In this document: one piece after another, positions 8,039 through 17,089 of the stretch | How the letters are laid out: each line of letters begins with the position of its first letter | How positions within the stretch are numbered: position 1 is the stretch's first letter | Assembly (NCBI RefSeq): GCF_030811655.1 | Contig: NZ_JAUSRE010000001.1 | Coordinates: 248,001-312,000 of the forward strand | DNA length: 64,000 nucleotides | Source of the DNA: Pseudarthrobacter enclensis | GTDB taxonomy: Bacteria; Actinomycetota; Actinomycetes; Actinomycetales; Micrococcaceae | Reading direction: 5' to 3' | Notes under the pieces: model-generated | Database searches by the model: none | Told to the model about the DNA's origin: nothing | The model's input: the letters and a program-made list of their open reading frames with translations, nothing else | Position numbers and translations under genes: made by a program

Positions 8039-9048
8039 TGACCCAGTTGACCTTTGCCCGTGCCATCAATGCCGGGCTGCGCAAGTCGCTGGAAAACGAC
8101 TCCAAGGTGGTTCTCCTCGGAGAGGACATCGGCGCCCTGGGCGGCGTGTTCCGGGTGACCGACGGCCTGCAAAAGGACTTCGGCAAGCACCGCGTGGTGG
8201 ACACGCCGCTGGCCGAATCAGCCATAGTGGGCACTGCGGTAGGCCTGGCGTACCGGGGTTACCGGCCGGTGGTGGAGATCCAGTTCGACGGTTTCATCTA
8301 CCCGGCATTCGACCAGATCGTCAGCCAGGTGGCGAAGCTGCACTACCGCACGCGGGGTGCCGTGAAGATGCCCATCACCATCAGGGTTCCGTTCGGCGGC
8401 GGCATCGGCTCGCCCGAGCATCACTCTGAATCCCCGGAAGCCTACTTCACCCACACGTCCGGGCTGCGGGTGGTCACGGTGGCCAACCCGCAGGACGCGT
8501 ACACGGTGATTCAGCAGGCCATCTCCTGCGATGATCCGGTGCTGTACTTCGAGCCCAAGCGGCGCTACCACGACAAAGGCGAGGTGGACGAGTCCGTGGA
8601 TCCTGCCATGGCCCTGCCCATGGACAAGGCACGCGTGCTGACCGACGGTAGCGACGTCACCCTGGTGGCCTACGGGCCCCTGGTCAAGACCGCACTGGAC
8701 GCCGCTTCCGCCGCTGCGGACGAAGGCATCTCCATCGAGGTCATCGACCTGCGCTCGCTCGCACCCGTGGATTACGAACCCGTGGTGGCCTCGGTACGGA
8801 AGACCGGGCGTTTGGTGATCACGCATGAGGCGGCGCAGTCCGGCGGGCTCGGCGCGGAGGTGGCGGCCAGCATCACGGAACGGTGCTTCTACCACCTCGA
8901 GGCGGCCCCGGTCCGGGTGACGGGGTTCGACATCCCCTACCCATACTCCAAGCTGGAAATGCACCACCTGCCGGGCCTGGACCGGATCCTGGACGGCGTG
9001 GACCGGGCCCTTGGCCGCCCCAATTCCCTGAGCGGCCTGGAAGGATGA
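8038..9048 (+). CDS. bkdB: 2-oxoacid dehydrogenase E1 component, beta subunit
   Basis: 336 aa, the usual length. Family stretches include VVLLGEDIGALGGVFRVT near residue 25, DTPLAESAIVG near 55, VEIQFDGFIYPAFDQI near 80, and a C-terminal transketolase domain with IEVIDLRSLAPVD near 238. It assembles with the alpha subunit. The start ATG shares a base with the alpha stop (TGATG), and its own stop overlaps the E2 start (ATGA), so the three subunits are translationally coupled. Confidence 0.95.
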   Translation: MTQLTFARAINAGLRKSLENDSKVVLLGEDIGALGGVFRVTDGLQKDFGKHRVVDTPLAESAIVGTAVGLAYRGYRPVVEIQFDGFIYPAFDQIVSQVAKLHYRTRGAVKMPITIRVPFGGGIGSPEHHSESPEAYFTHTSGLRVVTVANPQDAYTVIQQAISCDDPVLYFEPKRRYHDKGEVDESVDPAMALPMDKARVLTDGSDVTLVAYGPLVKTALDAASAAADEGISIEVIDLRSLAPVDYEPVVASVRKTGRLVITHEAAQSGGLGAEVAASITERCFYHLEAAPVRVTGFDIPYPYSKLEMHHLPGLDRILDGVDRALGRPNSLSGLEG

Positions 9049-10454
9049 GCGCCACCATGATTAAGGAATTCCGGCTTCCTGACCTGGGGGAGGGACTCAC
9101 GGAGTCCGAAATCCTCAGCTGGAAAGTGGACGTTGGCGATACCGTCAGCCTGAACCAGGTCATTGCCGAGGTGGAAACCGCCAAGGCCGTGGTGGAGCTC
9201 CCGTCACCCTTCGCCGGGGTCATCAAGGAGCTTCACGAGCAGCCCGGTTCCGTGGTGGAGGTGGGCAAGCCGATCGTCTCCTTCGAAGTAGCGGACGACG
9301 ACGGCGGGTCGCCTTCACCCCCGTCCGGCGCCTTGTCCGCGGGACCGGGGGAGGCGGTGGTGGAAACGCCCAAACGGGAACCGAACCTGGTGGGTTACGG
9401 CGCCGTCGTCGAGGGATCCGGACGGCCCACACGGCGCCCGCGCAACTTTGCGCCGGTGGTTGAGCCCGTCGATACCAAGCCTGTCGACACCAGGCGCCCA
9501 GTTGTTGAGCCCGTCGAAACCAAGCCTGTCGAAACCAAGCCTGTCGAAACCAGGGGCGCCGAACGCCCCCGGTCCACGCCTCCTGTCCGGAAGCTGGCCA
9601 GGGACCTGGGAGTGGACCTTGCCCGGGTTTCCGGCACCGGTCCGGGCGGGCTGATCACGCGGGAAGACGTCCAGGAGTACGCGGGGCACGGGGAAGAGAC
9701 TGCCGCGCCCGCGGCGGAGCCTGTGGCTTTCTCCGGCGGGACGCATCCGGGGGAGCGGGAGACGCGCATCCCGATCAAAGGCGTCCGCAAATACACTGCG
9801 GCGGCCATGGTGCAGAGCGCTTTCACCGCGCCCCATGCGACGGAATTCCTAACCGTGGATGTCACTCCCAGCCTGGAGCTGCTGGCCAAGCTGAAGGACA
9901 GCAAGGCCTTTGCCGGCATCAAGCTCACCCCGTTGACGCTTGCCGCCAAAGCCGTCCTTATTGCCCTGCGCCGGAACCCGTCGCTGAATTCGCATTGGGA
10001 CGAAGAGCGCCAGGAAATTGTCACGTTCAATTACGTGAACCTCGGCATCGCTGCCGCCACGCCCCGGGGGCTCACGGTTCCCAACATCAAGGATGCGGAC
10101 GCGTTGCCTCTGCCGCAGCTCGCCCAGGCGCTGACGGCGCTCGCCGAAACTGCGCGGGCAGGCAAGACGGCGCCCGGGGACCTGTCCGGCGGCACGATCT
10201 CCATCACCAACATCGGCGTGTTTGGCATTGACGCGGGTACTCCCATCCTGAACCCGGGAGAGGCGGCCATCCTTGGCCTCGGTGCGGTGCGGACCATGCC
10301 TTGGGAGTACCGGGGTGAGGTGGCGCTCCGCAAGGTGCTCACCCTGAGCCTGTCCTTCGACCACCGGCTTGTGGACGGCGAACAGGGCTCCCGTTTCCTG
10401 GCGGACGTCGGAGCCATCCTGGCCGAGCCGGGCATGGTGCTCAGCATGGTCTAG
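9045..10454 (+). CDS. bkdC: 2-oxoacid dehydrogenase E2 component (dihydrolipoamide acyltransferase)
   Basis: 469 aa from the ATG overlapping the E1beta stop. Order: one lipoyl domain (about 6-80, lipoylated Lys47 in VETAKAVVE), a long flexible linker, a peripheral-subunit-binding domain (about 178-215, VRKLARDLGVDL), and the catalytic acyltransferase core (about 245-469) with the active-site HRLVDG (His440, Asp444). It transfers the acyl group from E1 to CoA. No E3 (lipoamide dehydrogenase) is present in the window, so it must be shared. The linker holds an unusual run of VEPVET/KPVET repeats encoded by a repetitive DNA element (9455-9554). A short GC palindrome (10469-10480) follows the gene. 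Confidence 0.94.
   Translation: MSATMIKEFRLPDLGEGLTESEILSWKVDVGDTVSLNQVIAEVETAKAVVELPSPFAGVIKELHEQPGSVVEVGKPIVSFEVADDDGGSPSPPSGALSAGPGEAVVETPKREPNLVGYGAVVEGSGRPTRRPRNFAPVVEPVDTKPVDTRRPVVEPVETKPVETKPVETRGAERPRSTPPVRKLARDLGVDLARVSGTGPGGLITREDVQEYAGHGEETAAPAAEPVAFSGGTHPGERETRIPIKGVRKYTAAAMVQSAFTAPHATEFLTVDVTPSLELLAKLKDSKAFAGIKLTPLTLAAKAVLIALRRNPSLNSHWDEERQEIVTFNYVNLGIAAATPRGLTVPNIKDADALPLPQLAQALTALAETARAGKTAPGDLSGGTISITNIGVFGIDAGTPILNPGEAAILGLGAVRTMPWEYRGEVALRKVLTLSLSFDHRLVDGEQGSRFLADVGAILAEPGMVLSMV
9455..9554 (+). repeat. In-frame repeat array inside the E2 linker
   Basis: Two related blocks (9455-9494 and 9501-9554), each starting with a TTGAGCCCGTCGA core followed by 15-base units of the type AAGCCTGTCGAAACC (2 in the first block counting diverged copies, 3 in the second). 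The translation is a run of VEPVDT/KPVET units at about residues 137-170 of E2. The core resembles a repeat I recall as common between genes in Arthrobacter relatives (TTGAGC...GTCGAAACC), here tolerated in frame within a flexible linker. Confidence 0.7.
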
Positions 10455-10492
10455 GCGCGGTACCTTCACCGGGCCCGGTAATTTCCGGGGCT

Positions 10493-11167
10493 TTATGTCC
10501 AGCCGGTGGGCGGGCCGTCCACCATCAGGGCGGCGAGTGCCATCCGCTCCAGCAGGGGGCGGGCGACGCCGGGCGCCATCCGCCTGCCATGGCTGCGGAC
10601 CGAATGCGGCGTGGAATTGATGAGGCCAAACGTGGCGTGGGCGCGCATCCGGAGTTCGCTGGTGTCGGTCCCGGGGTGGACCTTTGCCAGGACGTCCACC
10701 CACACCTCCACGTAGCTGCGCTGGAGGGTGCGCACCGCGGACTGGTCCTGCTCCGACAGGTTGCTCAGGTCCCGGTCCTGCACCCGGATCACGTCCGGCT
10801 TGCCGAGCGCAAAATCCACCTGGAACTCCACCAGCTGCTTGAGTGCGGCCAGCGGATCGGCCGATCCTGCCACCACCTGGCGTCCGCCCTCCAGCAGTTC
10901 CTGGCTCACGGTGACCAGCAGGTCGGCGAGCACTGCCTGCTTGCCGGGAAAGTGGCGGTAGACGGCGGGGCCGCTGACACCTGCCGCCGCGCCCAGGTCC
11001 TCGAGGGATACCCGGTTGAAGCCGTTGAGCGCGAACAGCGACGCCGCGGCAGACAGCAGCGCCTGCCTGCGGTACTCCTTGGCCTTTCCGCGTTGGGTGG
11101 TGGGAGCCGGCTGCGGCGTGGTGGCCGGTTGCATTGCATCGCTGGGTTGGGTTCCCGTGCTGGGCAC
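10493..11167 (-). CDS. TetR-family regulator of the acyl-CoA carboxylase operon
   Basis: 224 aa from a GTG at 11167, preceded by AGGAGG four bases upstream and by a TAGAAT -10 hexamer at 11191-11196; a TTG at 11200 would lie upstream of that promoter. A disordered N-terminus (1-30) is followed by an HTH (about 35-80, SLEDLGAAAGVSGPAVYRHF) and a C-terminal ligand domain. It diverges from the branched-chain catabolic operon. The equivalent position in mycobacteria holds BkaR, a TetR repressor of branched-chain keto-acid genes (established knowledge). Operator-like repeats lie in the shared intergenic region, so it probably represses both itself and the operon, with an acyl-CoA as likely inducer (inference). 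Confidence 0.9.
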   Translation of the reverse strand: MPSTGTQPSDAMQPATTPQPAPTTQRGKAKEYRRQALLSAAASLFALNGFNRVSLEDLGAAAGVSGPAVYRHFPGKQAVLADLLVTVSQELLEGGRQVVAGSADPLAALKQLVEFQVDFALGKPDVIRVQDRDLSNLSEQDQSAVRTLQRSYVEVWVDVLAKVHPGTDTSELRMRAHATFGLINSTPHSVRSHGRRMAPGVARPLLERMALAALMVDGPPTGWT

Positions 11168-11190
11168 TTTTCCTCCTAGGACCGACGCAG

Positions 11191-11196
11191 ATTCTA
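11191..11196 (-). promoter_or_regulatory. -10 element of the TetR gene
   Basis: TAGAAT on the minus strand, 23 bases before the GTG at 11167, leaving a short leader that contains AGGAGG. This supports GTG 11167 as the true start. Confidence 0.5.
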
Positions 11197-11204
11197 GCAA
11201 CGCG

Positions 11205-11223
11205 GTGATGTGTTGGACATCAC
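11205..11223. promoter_or_regulatory. Palindrome in the TetR/carboxylase intergenic region
   Basis: Perfect seven-base arms GTGATGT and ACATCAC around GTTGG. It lies just upstream of the TetR -10 hexamer. The 11-base gap between GTGA and TCAC is too wide for a CRP site. It may bind a second regulator. Confidence 0.4.
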
Positions 11224-11224
11224 A

Positions 11225-11240
11225 GTTAATCGAGACTAAC
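11225..11240. promoter_or_regulatory. Operator-like repeat, copy 1
   Basis: GTTAATCGAGACTAAC, an imperfect inverted repeat GTTA...TAAC. It shares the pattern GTTA-N-T-N-G-NN-ACTAAC with the second copy 26 bases downstream. The pair sits between the divergent TetR and carboxylase genes, the normal place for TetR operators. Confidence 0.6.
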
Positions 11241-11250
11241 CTAAATTTCA

Positions 11251-11266
11251 GTTATTAGTCACTAAC
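11251..11266. promoter_or_regulatory. Operator-like repeat, copy 2
   Basis: GTTATTAGTCACTAAC. Its core TTAGT-C-ACTAA (11255-11265) is a perfect palindrome. It ends 45 bases before the carboxylase beta start, so binding here would probably block transcription of the operon. Confidence 0.65.
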
Positions 11267-11311
11267 CGAGTTGGCGCGGAGCTGGCCCGGAGACACAAGG
11301 ATGGATTGTCG

Positions 11312-12919
11312 ATGGAGACCCTGGCCACCCGGCTTGACCCAGCCAGCGGGTCGTTCCGCGCCAACCGGGAAGCGCAGCTGGCGCTCGCCGGGGACCTGCG
11401 GAAGCGCCTTTCAGATGCCGCGCTGGGTGGCCCGCAAAAGTCGCGGGACCGCCATGTGGCCCGCGGCAAGCTGCTGCCGCGGGACCGGATCGACCAGTTG
11501 CTCGATGACGGCAGCCCGTTCCTGGAGATTGCCCCGCTCGCTGCAAACGGCATGTACGACGACGAGGCCCCGGGCGCCGGAGTCATCGCCGGCATCGGCC
11601 TGGTACACGGGCGGCAGGTCCTGGTCATCTCCAACGACGCCACCGTCAAGGGCGGCACCTACTACCCCATGACGGTTAAGAAGCACCTCCGCGCCCAGGA
11701 GATCGCCCTGGAGAACCGGCTGCCGTGCGTTTACCTGGTGGATTCGGGCGGGGCATTCCTGCCCAAGCAGGACGAGGTGTTTCCGGACAGGGACCACTTC
11801 GGCAGGATCTTCTACAACCAGGCGCGCCTGTCGGCAGCCAAGATTCCGCAGATTGCCGCCGTCATGGGATCCTGCACCGCCGGAGGCGCCTACGTCCCCG
11901 CCATGAGCGACGAAACCGTCATCGTCCGGAACCAAGGCACCATCTTCCTGGGCGGTCCGCCGCTGGTGAAGGCCGCCATCGGCGAAATCGTCACCGCCGA
12001 GGAACTCGGCGGCGGCGACGTGCACTCCCGGGTGTCAGGGGTAACTGACCACCTGGCCGAAAACGACGAACACGCCCTGCAGATCATCCGGGACATCGTA
12101 GCCACGCTGCTGCCCCCCGCAGCCCCCGCCTGGCAGGTGGAAGCCGCCGTCGAACCCGTTGTGGACCCGGAAGGGCTTTACGGCGCCGTTCCCACGGACG
12201 TCAATGCCCCCTACGACGTCCACGAGGTGATCGCCCGGCTCGTGGACGGGAGCAGGTTCCACGAGTTCAAAAGGGAGTACGGCACCACCCTGGTCACGGG
12301 ATTCGCCCGGATCTGCGGACACCCCGTGGGGATCGTCGCCAACAACGGCGTGCTGTTCAGCGAGTCATCGCTCAAGGGCGCCCACTTCATCGAACTCTGC
12401 GACCAGCGCGGCATCCCGCTGCTGTTCCTGCAGAACATCTCCGGCTTCATGGTGGGCAAGGACGCCGAACAGGGCGGCATCGCCAAGAACGGCGCCAAGA
12501 TGGTCACCGCCGTCGCCACCGCGCGCGTCCCCAAACTGACCGTGGTCATCGGCGGCTCCTTCGGCGCGGGCAACTATTCCATGTGCGGCCGCGCGTACTC
12601 GCCACGCTTCCTGTGGATGTGGCCCGCAGCCCGGATCTCGGTGATGGGCGGCAACCAGGCTGCCAGCGTGCTGGCCACCGTGAAGAGGGACCAGTTCGAA
12701 GCGGCGGGGGAGGACTGGCCGACCGAGGATGAGGAAGCCTTCAAAGCGCCCATCCGCCGGCAGTACGAGGACCAGGGCAGCCCCTACTACTCCACAGCCC
12801 GGCTGTGGGATGACGCCGTCATCGACCCCGCCGATACCCGCACCGTCCTTGGCCTGGCGCTCGACGTCGTTTCCCGCACCCCCTTGCCGGAGACCTCCTT
12901 CGGCCTCTTCCGGATGTGA
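11312..12919 (+). CDS. accD1: Acyl-CoA carboxylase beta subunit (methylcrotonyl-CoA type)
   Basis: 535 aa biotin-dependent carboxyltransferase. The ATG at 11312 has AAGGA about nine bases upstream; a TTG at 11306 is too close to that site. N- and C-terminal carboxyltransferase halves are present, with [20 protein letters not shown] near 95, [17 protein letters not shown] near 190, [11 protein letters not shown] near 370 and [16 protein letters not shown] near 415. The last is characteristic of the methylcrotonyl-CoA/geranyl-CoA group. It carboxylates 3-methylcrotonyl-CoA with the biotinylated alpha subunit. It heads a seven-gene operon with very short gaps. Confidence 0.9.
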   Translation: METLATRLDPASGSFRANREAQLALAGDLRKRLSDAALGGPQKSRDRHVARGKLLPRDRIDQLLDDGSPFLEIAPLAANGMYDDEAPGAGVIAGIGLVHGRQVLVISNDATVKGGTYYPMTVKKHLRAQEIALENRLPCVYLVDSGGAFLPKQDEVFPDRDHFGRIFYNQARLSAAKIPQIAAVMGSCTAGGAYVPAMSDETVIVRNQGTIFLGGPPLVKAAIGEIVTAEELGGGDVHSRVSGVTDHLAENDEHALQIIRDIVATLLPPAAPAWQVEAAVEPVVDPEGLYGAVPTDVNAPYDVHEVIARLVDGSRFHEFKREYGTTLVTGFARICGHPVGIVANNGVLFSESSLKGAHFIELCDQRGIPLLFLQNISGFMVGKDAEQGGIAKNGAKMVTAVATARVPKLTVVIGGSFGAGNYSMCGRAYSPRFLWMWPAARISVMGGNQAASVLATVKRDQFEAAGEDWPTEDEEAFKAPIRRQYEDQGSPYYSTARLWDDAVIDPADTRTVLGLALDVVSRTPLPETSFGLFRM

Positions 12920-12926
12920 GCCAGCA

Positions 12927-15113
12927 ATGACCATGCAGACCAACACCGCCACCCGTGCCGTCGCCAACCCCGCAGGTGCCCGGCCCCCGTTCAACACCGT
13001 CCTTGTGGCCAACCGCGGCGAAATCGCCTCCCGCGTTATCCGGACACTGCGGCAGCTGGGAATCCGGTCGGTCGCCGTGTACAGCGATGCCGACGCCGGC
13101 GCGCGCCACGTGCGGGAAGCTGACACGGCCGTCCGCATTGGGCCGGCCGCTGCGGCGGACAGCTACCTGAGCATTGACGCCATCCTCGACGCCTGCCGGC
13201 AGTCCGGCGCCGACGCAGTCCACCCCGGCTACGGCTTCCTGAGCGAGAACGCGGACTTCGCCCGGGCCCTGGAGAAGTCCGGGATCACGTTCATCGGTCC
13301 GGGCGTCGAAGCACTGAATGTCATGGGCGACAAGATCCGGGCCAAGAACCACGTGGCGGGGTACGGCGTGCCCGTGGTCCCCGGCATCGCCAAGCCCGGC
13401 ATGACGGACAGTGAACTCGCCCAAGCTGCTGCCGCCGTCGGCTTTCCGCTCCTCATCAAGCCCTCGGCCGGTGGCGGCGGTAAAGGAATGCACGTGGTGG
13501 AAAAGCAGGCGGACCTCGCTGCGGCGCTGGCCACGGCACGCCGCGTGGCCGCCGCCGCGTTCGGCGACGACACCCTGTTCCTCGAACGCCTGGTGACCAC
13601 CCCGCGGCACATCGAGGTGCAGGTGCTGGCGGACAGCCACGGCAACGTCATCCACCTGGGGGAGCGTGAGTGCTCCCTGCAGCGCCGGCACCAGAAAGTC
13701 ATCGAGGAAGCCCCTTCACCCCTGCTGGAGGGTTTGCCCCACGGGGCTGACGTCCGTGCACGGATCGGCGAAGCCGCATGCAACGCCGCCCGCAGCGTGA
13801 ACTACACGGGTGCCGGAACCGTGGAGTTCCTGGTCTCCGACGACGCGCCCGACGAGTTCTTCTTCATGGAGATGAACACCCGCCTGCAGGTGGAGCACCC
13901 CGTCACCGAAATGGTCACCGGGGTCGACCTGGTGGAATGGCAGGTGCGGATTGCCGCCGGTGCGGAACTGACGCTCCGGCAGCCCGACGTCGGACTTTCC
14001 GGCCACGCTGTGGAGGCGAGGGTTTACGCAGAGGTGCCGGAAAAGAACTTCCTGCCGTCCACCGGGACGGTGCTCAGGCTGGATGAGCAGCCCGCAGGCA
14101 CGGACACCCGGGTCAGGGTGGATTCCTCCCTAATGGAAGGCCTGGAACTTTCCGCGAACTACGACCCCATGATTTCCAAGGTGATCGCCTGGGGTGAAGA
14201 CCGCACGGCCGCGCTGAATGCCCTGGATGGGGCCTTGTCCGGCTACACGGCCCTGGGCATCGACACCAACGTGGAGTACCTTCGTCTCCTGCTCAACGAC
14301 CCTGACGTCCGCGCCGGACATCTGGACACGGGCCTGATCGAACGGAAGCTGCCGGCCCTGGACTTCCGGCACGCCGGCGATCCCGAACTAGTGGCGGCTG
14401 CTCTCTACGCCTTCTCCCTGGAGCCGCAGGACAACCCCGCTCCGGCGGGTGGCCCATGGCAGGAGCGCAGCGGCTGGCGCCTGGGAGCGCCGGCGCCGCG
14501 CCGGGTCAGCCTTGCAACGCCCGACGGCGGCGTGGCAACGGTGGCCGTCACCCCCAGTCCCAATGGTGGAAACGCGGCTGTGGTCGCAGTCAACGGCGGA
14601 GCGCAGCAGACGGCCGCACTGCACGTGTCCGCGGATGGTCGAGGCGCCGTTCTCACCCTTGACGACGCGACGTGGGAGTACCGGGCGGCGGCCAGCCCCG
14701 GACCACCGCTCCAGCTCTTCTTCGGCAACGACGGCTGGTCCTGCCACCTGGAAGTCCTGACGCGGGAGGCACGGCTGGAACGGGTGCTGGCGGCAGTCCA
14801 GCGGCAGGAAGGTGCTGCCGATCCCCAAGTGCGCTCGCCAATGCCCGGAACCGTGGTGGCCGTTCCGGTCAGCGACGGCGACACGGTGCAGGCAGGGGAG
14901 GTCCTGCTGTCCGTGGAGGCCATGAAGATGGAACACCACCTGGTGGCCCCGCTGGCCGGAACAGTCCACCTCACCGCCCGCACCGGCGACCTGGTGAAGG
15001 CCGACCAGGTGCTGGCCACCATCCACCCCCAACCCCCTGCGGAAGCCACTTCCACAGATACCAACCCAGACACAGCTGCAGACACCGCTGCAGGCCAAGG
15101 CGAAGGAGCCTGA
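12927..15113 (+). CDS. accA1: Acyl-CoA carboxylase alpha subunit (biotin carboxylase-BCCP)
   Basis: 728 aa from the ATG at 12927, seven bases after the beta stop. Biotin carboxylase domain at about 25-475 (VLVANRGEIASRVIRTLRQL, ATP-grasp loop KPSAGGGGKGM near 178, EMNTRLQVEHPVTE near 315), a central BT-like region, and a C-terminal biotinyl domain with EAMKMEHH, biotinylated Lys667. It uses ATP and bicarbonate to carboxylate its own biotin for the beta subunit. The length fits methylcrotonyl-CoA carboxylase alpha rather than the shorter free-standing AccA3 type. The C-terminus has a Thr/Ala-rich tail (TDTNPDTAADTAAG). Confidence 0.93.
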   Translation: MTMQTNTATRAVANPAGARPPFNTVLVANRGEIASRVIRTLRQLGIRSVAVYSDADAGARHVREADTAVRIGPAAAADSYLSIDAILDACRQSGADAVHPGYGFLSENADFARALEKSGITFIGPGVEALNVMGDKIRAKNHVAGYGVPVVPGIAKPGMTDSELAQAAAAVGFPLLIKPSAGGGGKGMHVVEKQADLAAALATARRVAAAAFGDDTLFLERLVTTPRHIEVQVLADSHGNVIHLGERECSLQRRHQKVIEEAPSPLLEGLPHGADVRARIGEAACNAARSVNYTGAGTVEFLVSDDAPDEFFFMEMNTRLQVEHPVTEMVTGVDLVEWQVRIAAGAELTLRQPDVGLSGHAVEARVYAEVPEKNFLPSTGTVLRLDEQPAGTDTRVRVDSSLMEGLELSANYDPMISKVIAWGEDRTAALNALDGALSGYTALGIDTNVEYLRLLLNDPDVRAGHLDTGLIERKLPALDFRHAGDPELVAAALYAFSLEPQDNPAPAGGPWQERSGWRLGAPAPRRVSLATPDGGVATVAVTPSPNGGNAAVVAVNGGAQQTAALHVSADGRGAVLTLDDATWEYRAAASPGPPLQLFFGNDGWSCHLEVLTREARLERVLAAVQRQEGAADPQVRSPMPGTVVAVPVSDGDTVQAGEVLLSVEAMKMEHHLVAPLAGTVHLTARTGDLVKADQVLATIHPQPPAEATSTDTNPDTAADTAAGQGEGA

Positions 15114-15115
15114 CC

Positions 15116-16279
15116 ATGACCGGTTTTGAACTCACCGAGGAATACCAGGACCTCAGCGACACCGTCCGCGACTTCGCCGACAACGTGGTGGCCCCGGTGT
15201 CCGCCAAGCACGACGAAGAGCACAGCTTCCCCTACGAAGTGGTGAAGCAGATGGCCGAAATGGGGCTGTTCGGACTGCCGTTCCCGGAGGAATACGGCGG
15301 CATGGGCGGGGACTACTTCGCCCTGGCGCTCGCGCTTGAGCAGCTTGGCCGGGTGGACCAGTCCGTTGCCATCACCCTGGAAGCCGGGGTCTCCCTGGGA
15401 GCCATGCCCGTGTACCGGTTCGGCACGGACGCCCAAAAGCAGGAGTGGCTGCCCATGCTGGCGTCCGGCCAGGCGCTCGCGGGCTTCGGACTCACCGAAC
15501 CCGAGGCCGGCTCCGACGCAGGCGGCACTAAGACCCACGCCAGGCGCGAGGACGGCAACTGGGTCATCAACGGCAACAAGGAATTCATCACCAACTCCGG
15601 CACCGACATCACCCGCCTGGTCACCGTCACAGCCGTCACCGGGCAGCGGGAACGCCCGGACGGCACCATCAAAAAGGACATCTCCACCATCCTGGTGCCC
15701 ACCGATACCCCCGGCTTCAAGGCGGAAAAGCCCTACAACAAGGTGGGCTGGAACGCCTCCGACACCCACCCCCTGACACTGAAGGACGTCCGGGTTCCGG
15801 AGGAAAACCTGCTGGGCGCGGAGGGGCGCGGGTATGCCAACTTCCTGTCGATCCTGGACGAGGGCAGGATTGCCATTGCGGCCCTGGCCACCGGCGCGGC
15901 CCAGGGCTGCGTGGACCTGTCCGTCAAATACGCCCAGGAACGCAAGGCGTTCGGCCACGAAATCGGCAAGTACCAGGCCGTGTCCTTCAAGATCGCGCGC
16001 ATGGAAGCGAGGGCCCACACGGCTCGGCTGGCCTACTACGACGCGGCCGCCCGGATGCTCGCCGGGAAGCCGTTCAAGACCCAGGCGGCCATCGCTAAGA
16101 TGGTCGCAGGCGAGGCGGCCATGGACAACGCGCGGGATGCCACCCAGGTATTCGGCGGCTATGGCTTCATCAACGAGTTCACCGTGGCACGCCACTACCG
16201 CGACTCCAAGATCCTTGAAGTGGGGGAGGGCACCACGGAGGTCCAGCTGATGCTGATCGCCCGCGAACTGGGATTGTAG
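15116..16279 (+). CDS. Acyl-CoA dehydrogenase (branched-chain, FadE19-like)
   Basis: 387 aa flavoprotein from the ATG at 15116, two bases after the carboxylase stop; AAGGAG is upstream. FAD/substrate stretches include GFGLTEPEAGSDAGGTKT near 125-145, EFITNSGTDITRL near 160 and QVFGGYGFINEF near 345. The probable catalytic Glu is Glu371 in GEGTTEVQ, the position used in medium-chain and short/branched-chain enzymes. Mammalian-type isovaleryl-CoA dehydrogenase has Gly-Ala-Gly-Thr there and uses a different base. In this operon it would oxidise isovaleryl-CoA and possibly other branched acyl-CoAs. Confidence 0.92.
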   Translation: MTGFELTEEYQDLSDTVRDFADNVVAPVSAKHDEEHSFPYEVVKQMAEMGLFGLPFPEEYGGMGGDYFALALALEQLGRVDQSVAITLEAGVSLGAMPVYRFGTDAQKQEWLPMLASGQALAGFGLTEPEAGSDAGGTKTHARREDGNWVINGNKEFITNSGTDITRLVTVTAVTGQRERPDGTIKKDISTILVPTDTPGFKAEKPYNKVGWNASDTHPLTLKDVRVPEENLLGAEGRGYANFLSILDEGRIAIAALATGAAQGCVDLSVKYAQERKAFGHEIGKYQAVSFKIARMEARAHTARLAYYDAAARMLAGKPFKTQAAIAKMVAGEAAMDNARDATQVFGGYGFINEFTVARHYRDSKILEVGEGTTEVQLMLIARELGL

Positions 16280-16321
16280 TCCTGCGCCTGCCGCAGGACC
16301 GTAGCCGGCCTGAAAGGATCA

Positions 16322-17089
16322 ATGATGATTGACAAGGTTGTTGCCAGCGCTGACGAAGCCGTGGCCGACATTCCCGATGGCGCTTCACTGGCCGTGGGCG
16401 GATTTGGCCTCTGCGGCATCCCCGTGGCCCTGATCGACGCCCTCCACCGGGCGGGCACCACGAACCTGGAAACGGTCAGCAACAACTGCGGCGTGGACGA
16501 CTGGGGACTCGGCATCCTGCTCCGCGACGGACGCATCCGTCGGACCATCAGCTCCTACGTCGGCGAAAACAAGGAGTTCGCGCGCCAGTACCTCGCCGGT
16601 GAGCTCGAGGTGGTGCTCACCCCGCAGGGCACACTGGCCGAGAAGCTGCGGGCCGGGGGCGCCGGCATCCCCGCGTTCTACACCAAGGCCGGGGTGGGCA
16701 CGCAGGTGTCCGACGGCGGCCTGCCGCAGAAGTACGACGCCAACGGTGGCATCGCGGTTGCCTCGGCACCCAAGGAAGTGCGCCCGTTCGGCGGAGTGGA
16801 CTACGTCCTGGAAGAGTCCCTTACCCCGGACTTCGGGCTGGTGCACGCCTGGAAGGGCGACCGGCACGGCAACCTGGTCTTCCACGCCACGGCCATGAAC
16901 TTCAATCCCTTGTGCGCCATGGCGGGCAGGATCACCATCGCCGAGGTGGAGGAACTGGTGGAGCCGGGCGAACTGGACCCGGAGCATATCCATACCCCGG
17001 GAATCTTCGTCCAGCGCGTGGTGCTGGCGCAGAACGGCGAGAAGCGGATCGAGAAGCGGACGGTCGCACTTAACCAGGCAGGAGCATGA
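16322..17089 (+). CDS. scoA: 3-oxoacid CoA-transferase, subunit A
   Basis: 255 aa CoA-transferase family I alpha subunit ([17 protein letters not shown] near 26, [12 protein letters not shown] near 57, [12 protein letters not shown] near 120). With subunit B it moves CoA from succinyl-CoA to acetoacetate. In this operon that would activate the acetoacetate released by leucine breakdown. A 3-oxoadipate CoA-transferase role cannot be excluded by sequence, but no aromatic-pathway genes are nearby. GAAAGGA precedes the start. Its stop overlaps the start of subunit B (ATGA). Confidence 0.9.
   Translation: MMIDKVVASADEAVADIPDGASLAVGGFGLCGIPVALIDALHRAGTTNLETVSNNCGVDDWGLGILLRDGRIRRTISSYVGENKEFARQYLAGELEVVLTPQGTLAEKLRAGGAGIPAFYTKAGVGTQVSDGGLPQKYDANGGIAVASAPKEVRPFGGVDYVLEESLTPDFGLVHAWKGDRHGNLVFHATAMNFNPLCAMAGRITIAEVEELVEPGELDPEHIHTPGIFVQRVVLAQNGEKRIEKRTVALNQAGA

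Noticed and set aside
14405-16195. A 596-codon minus-strand frame over the carboxylase alpha and acyl-CoA dehydrogenase genes
   Set aside because: Antisense to two clear genes, no recognisable domain; composition artefact.
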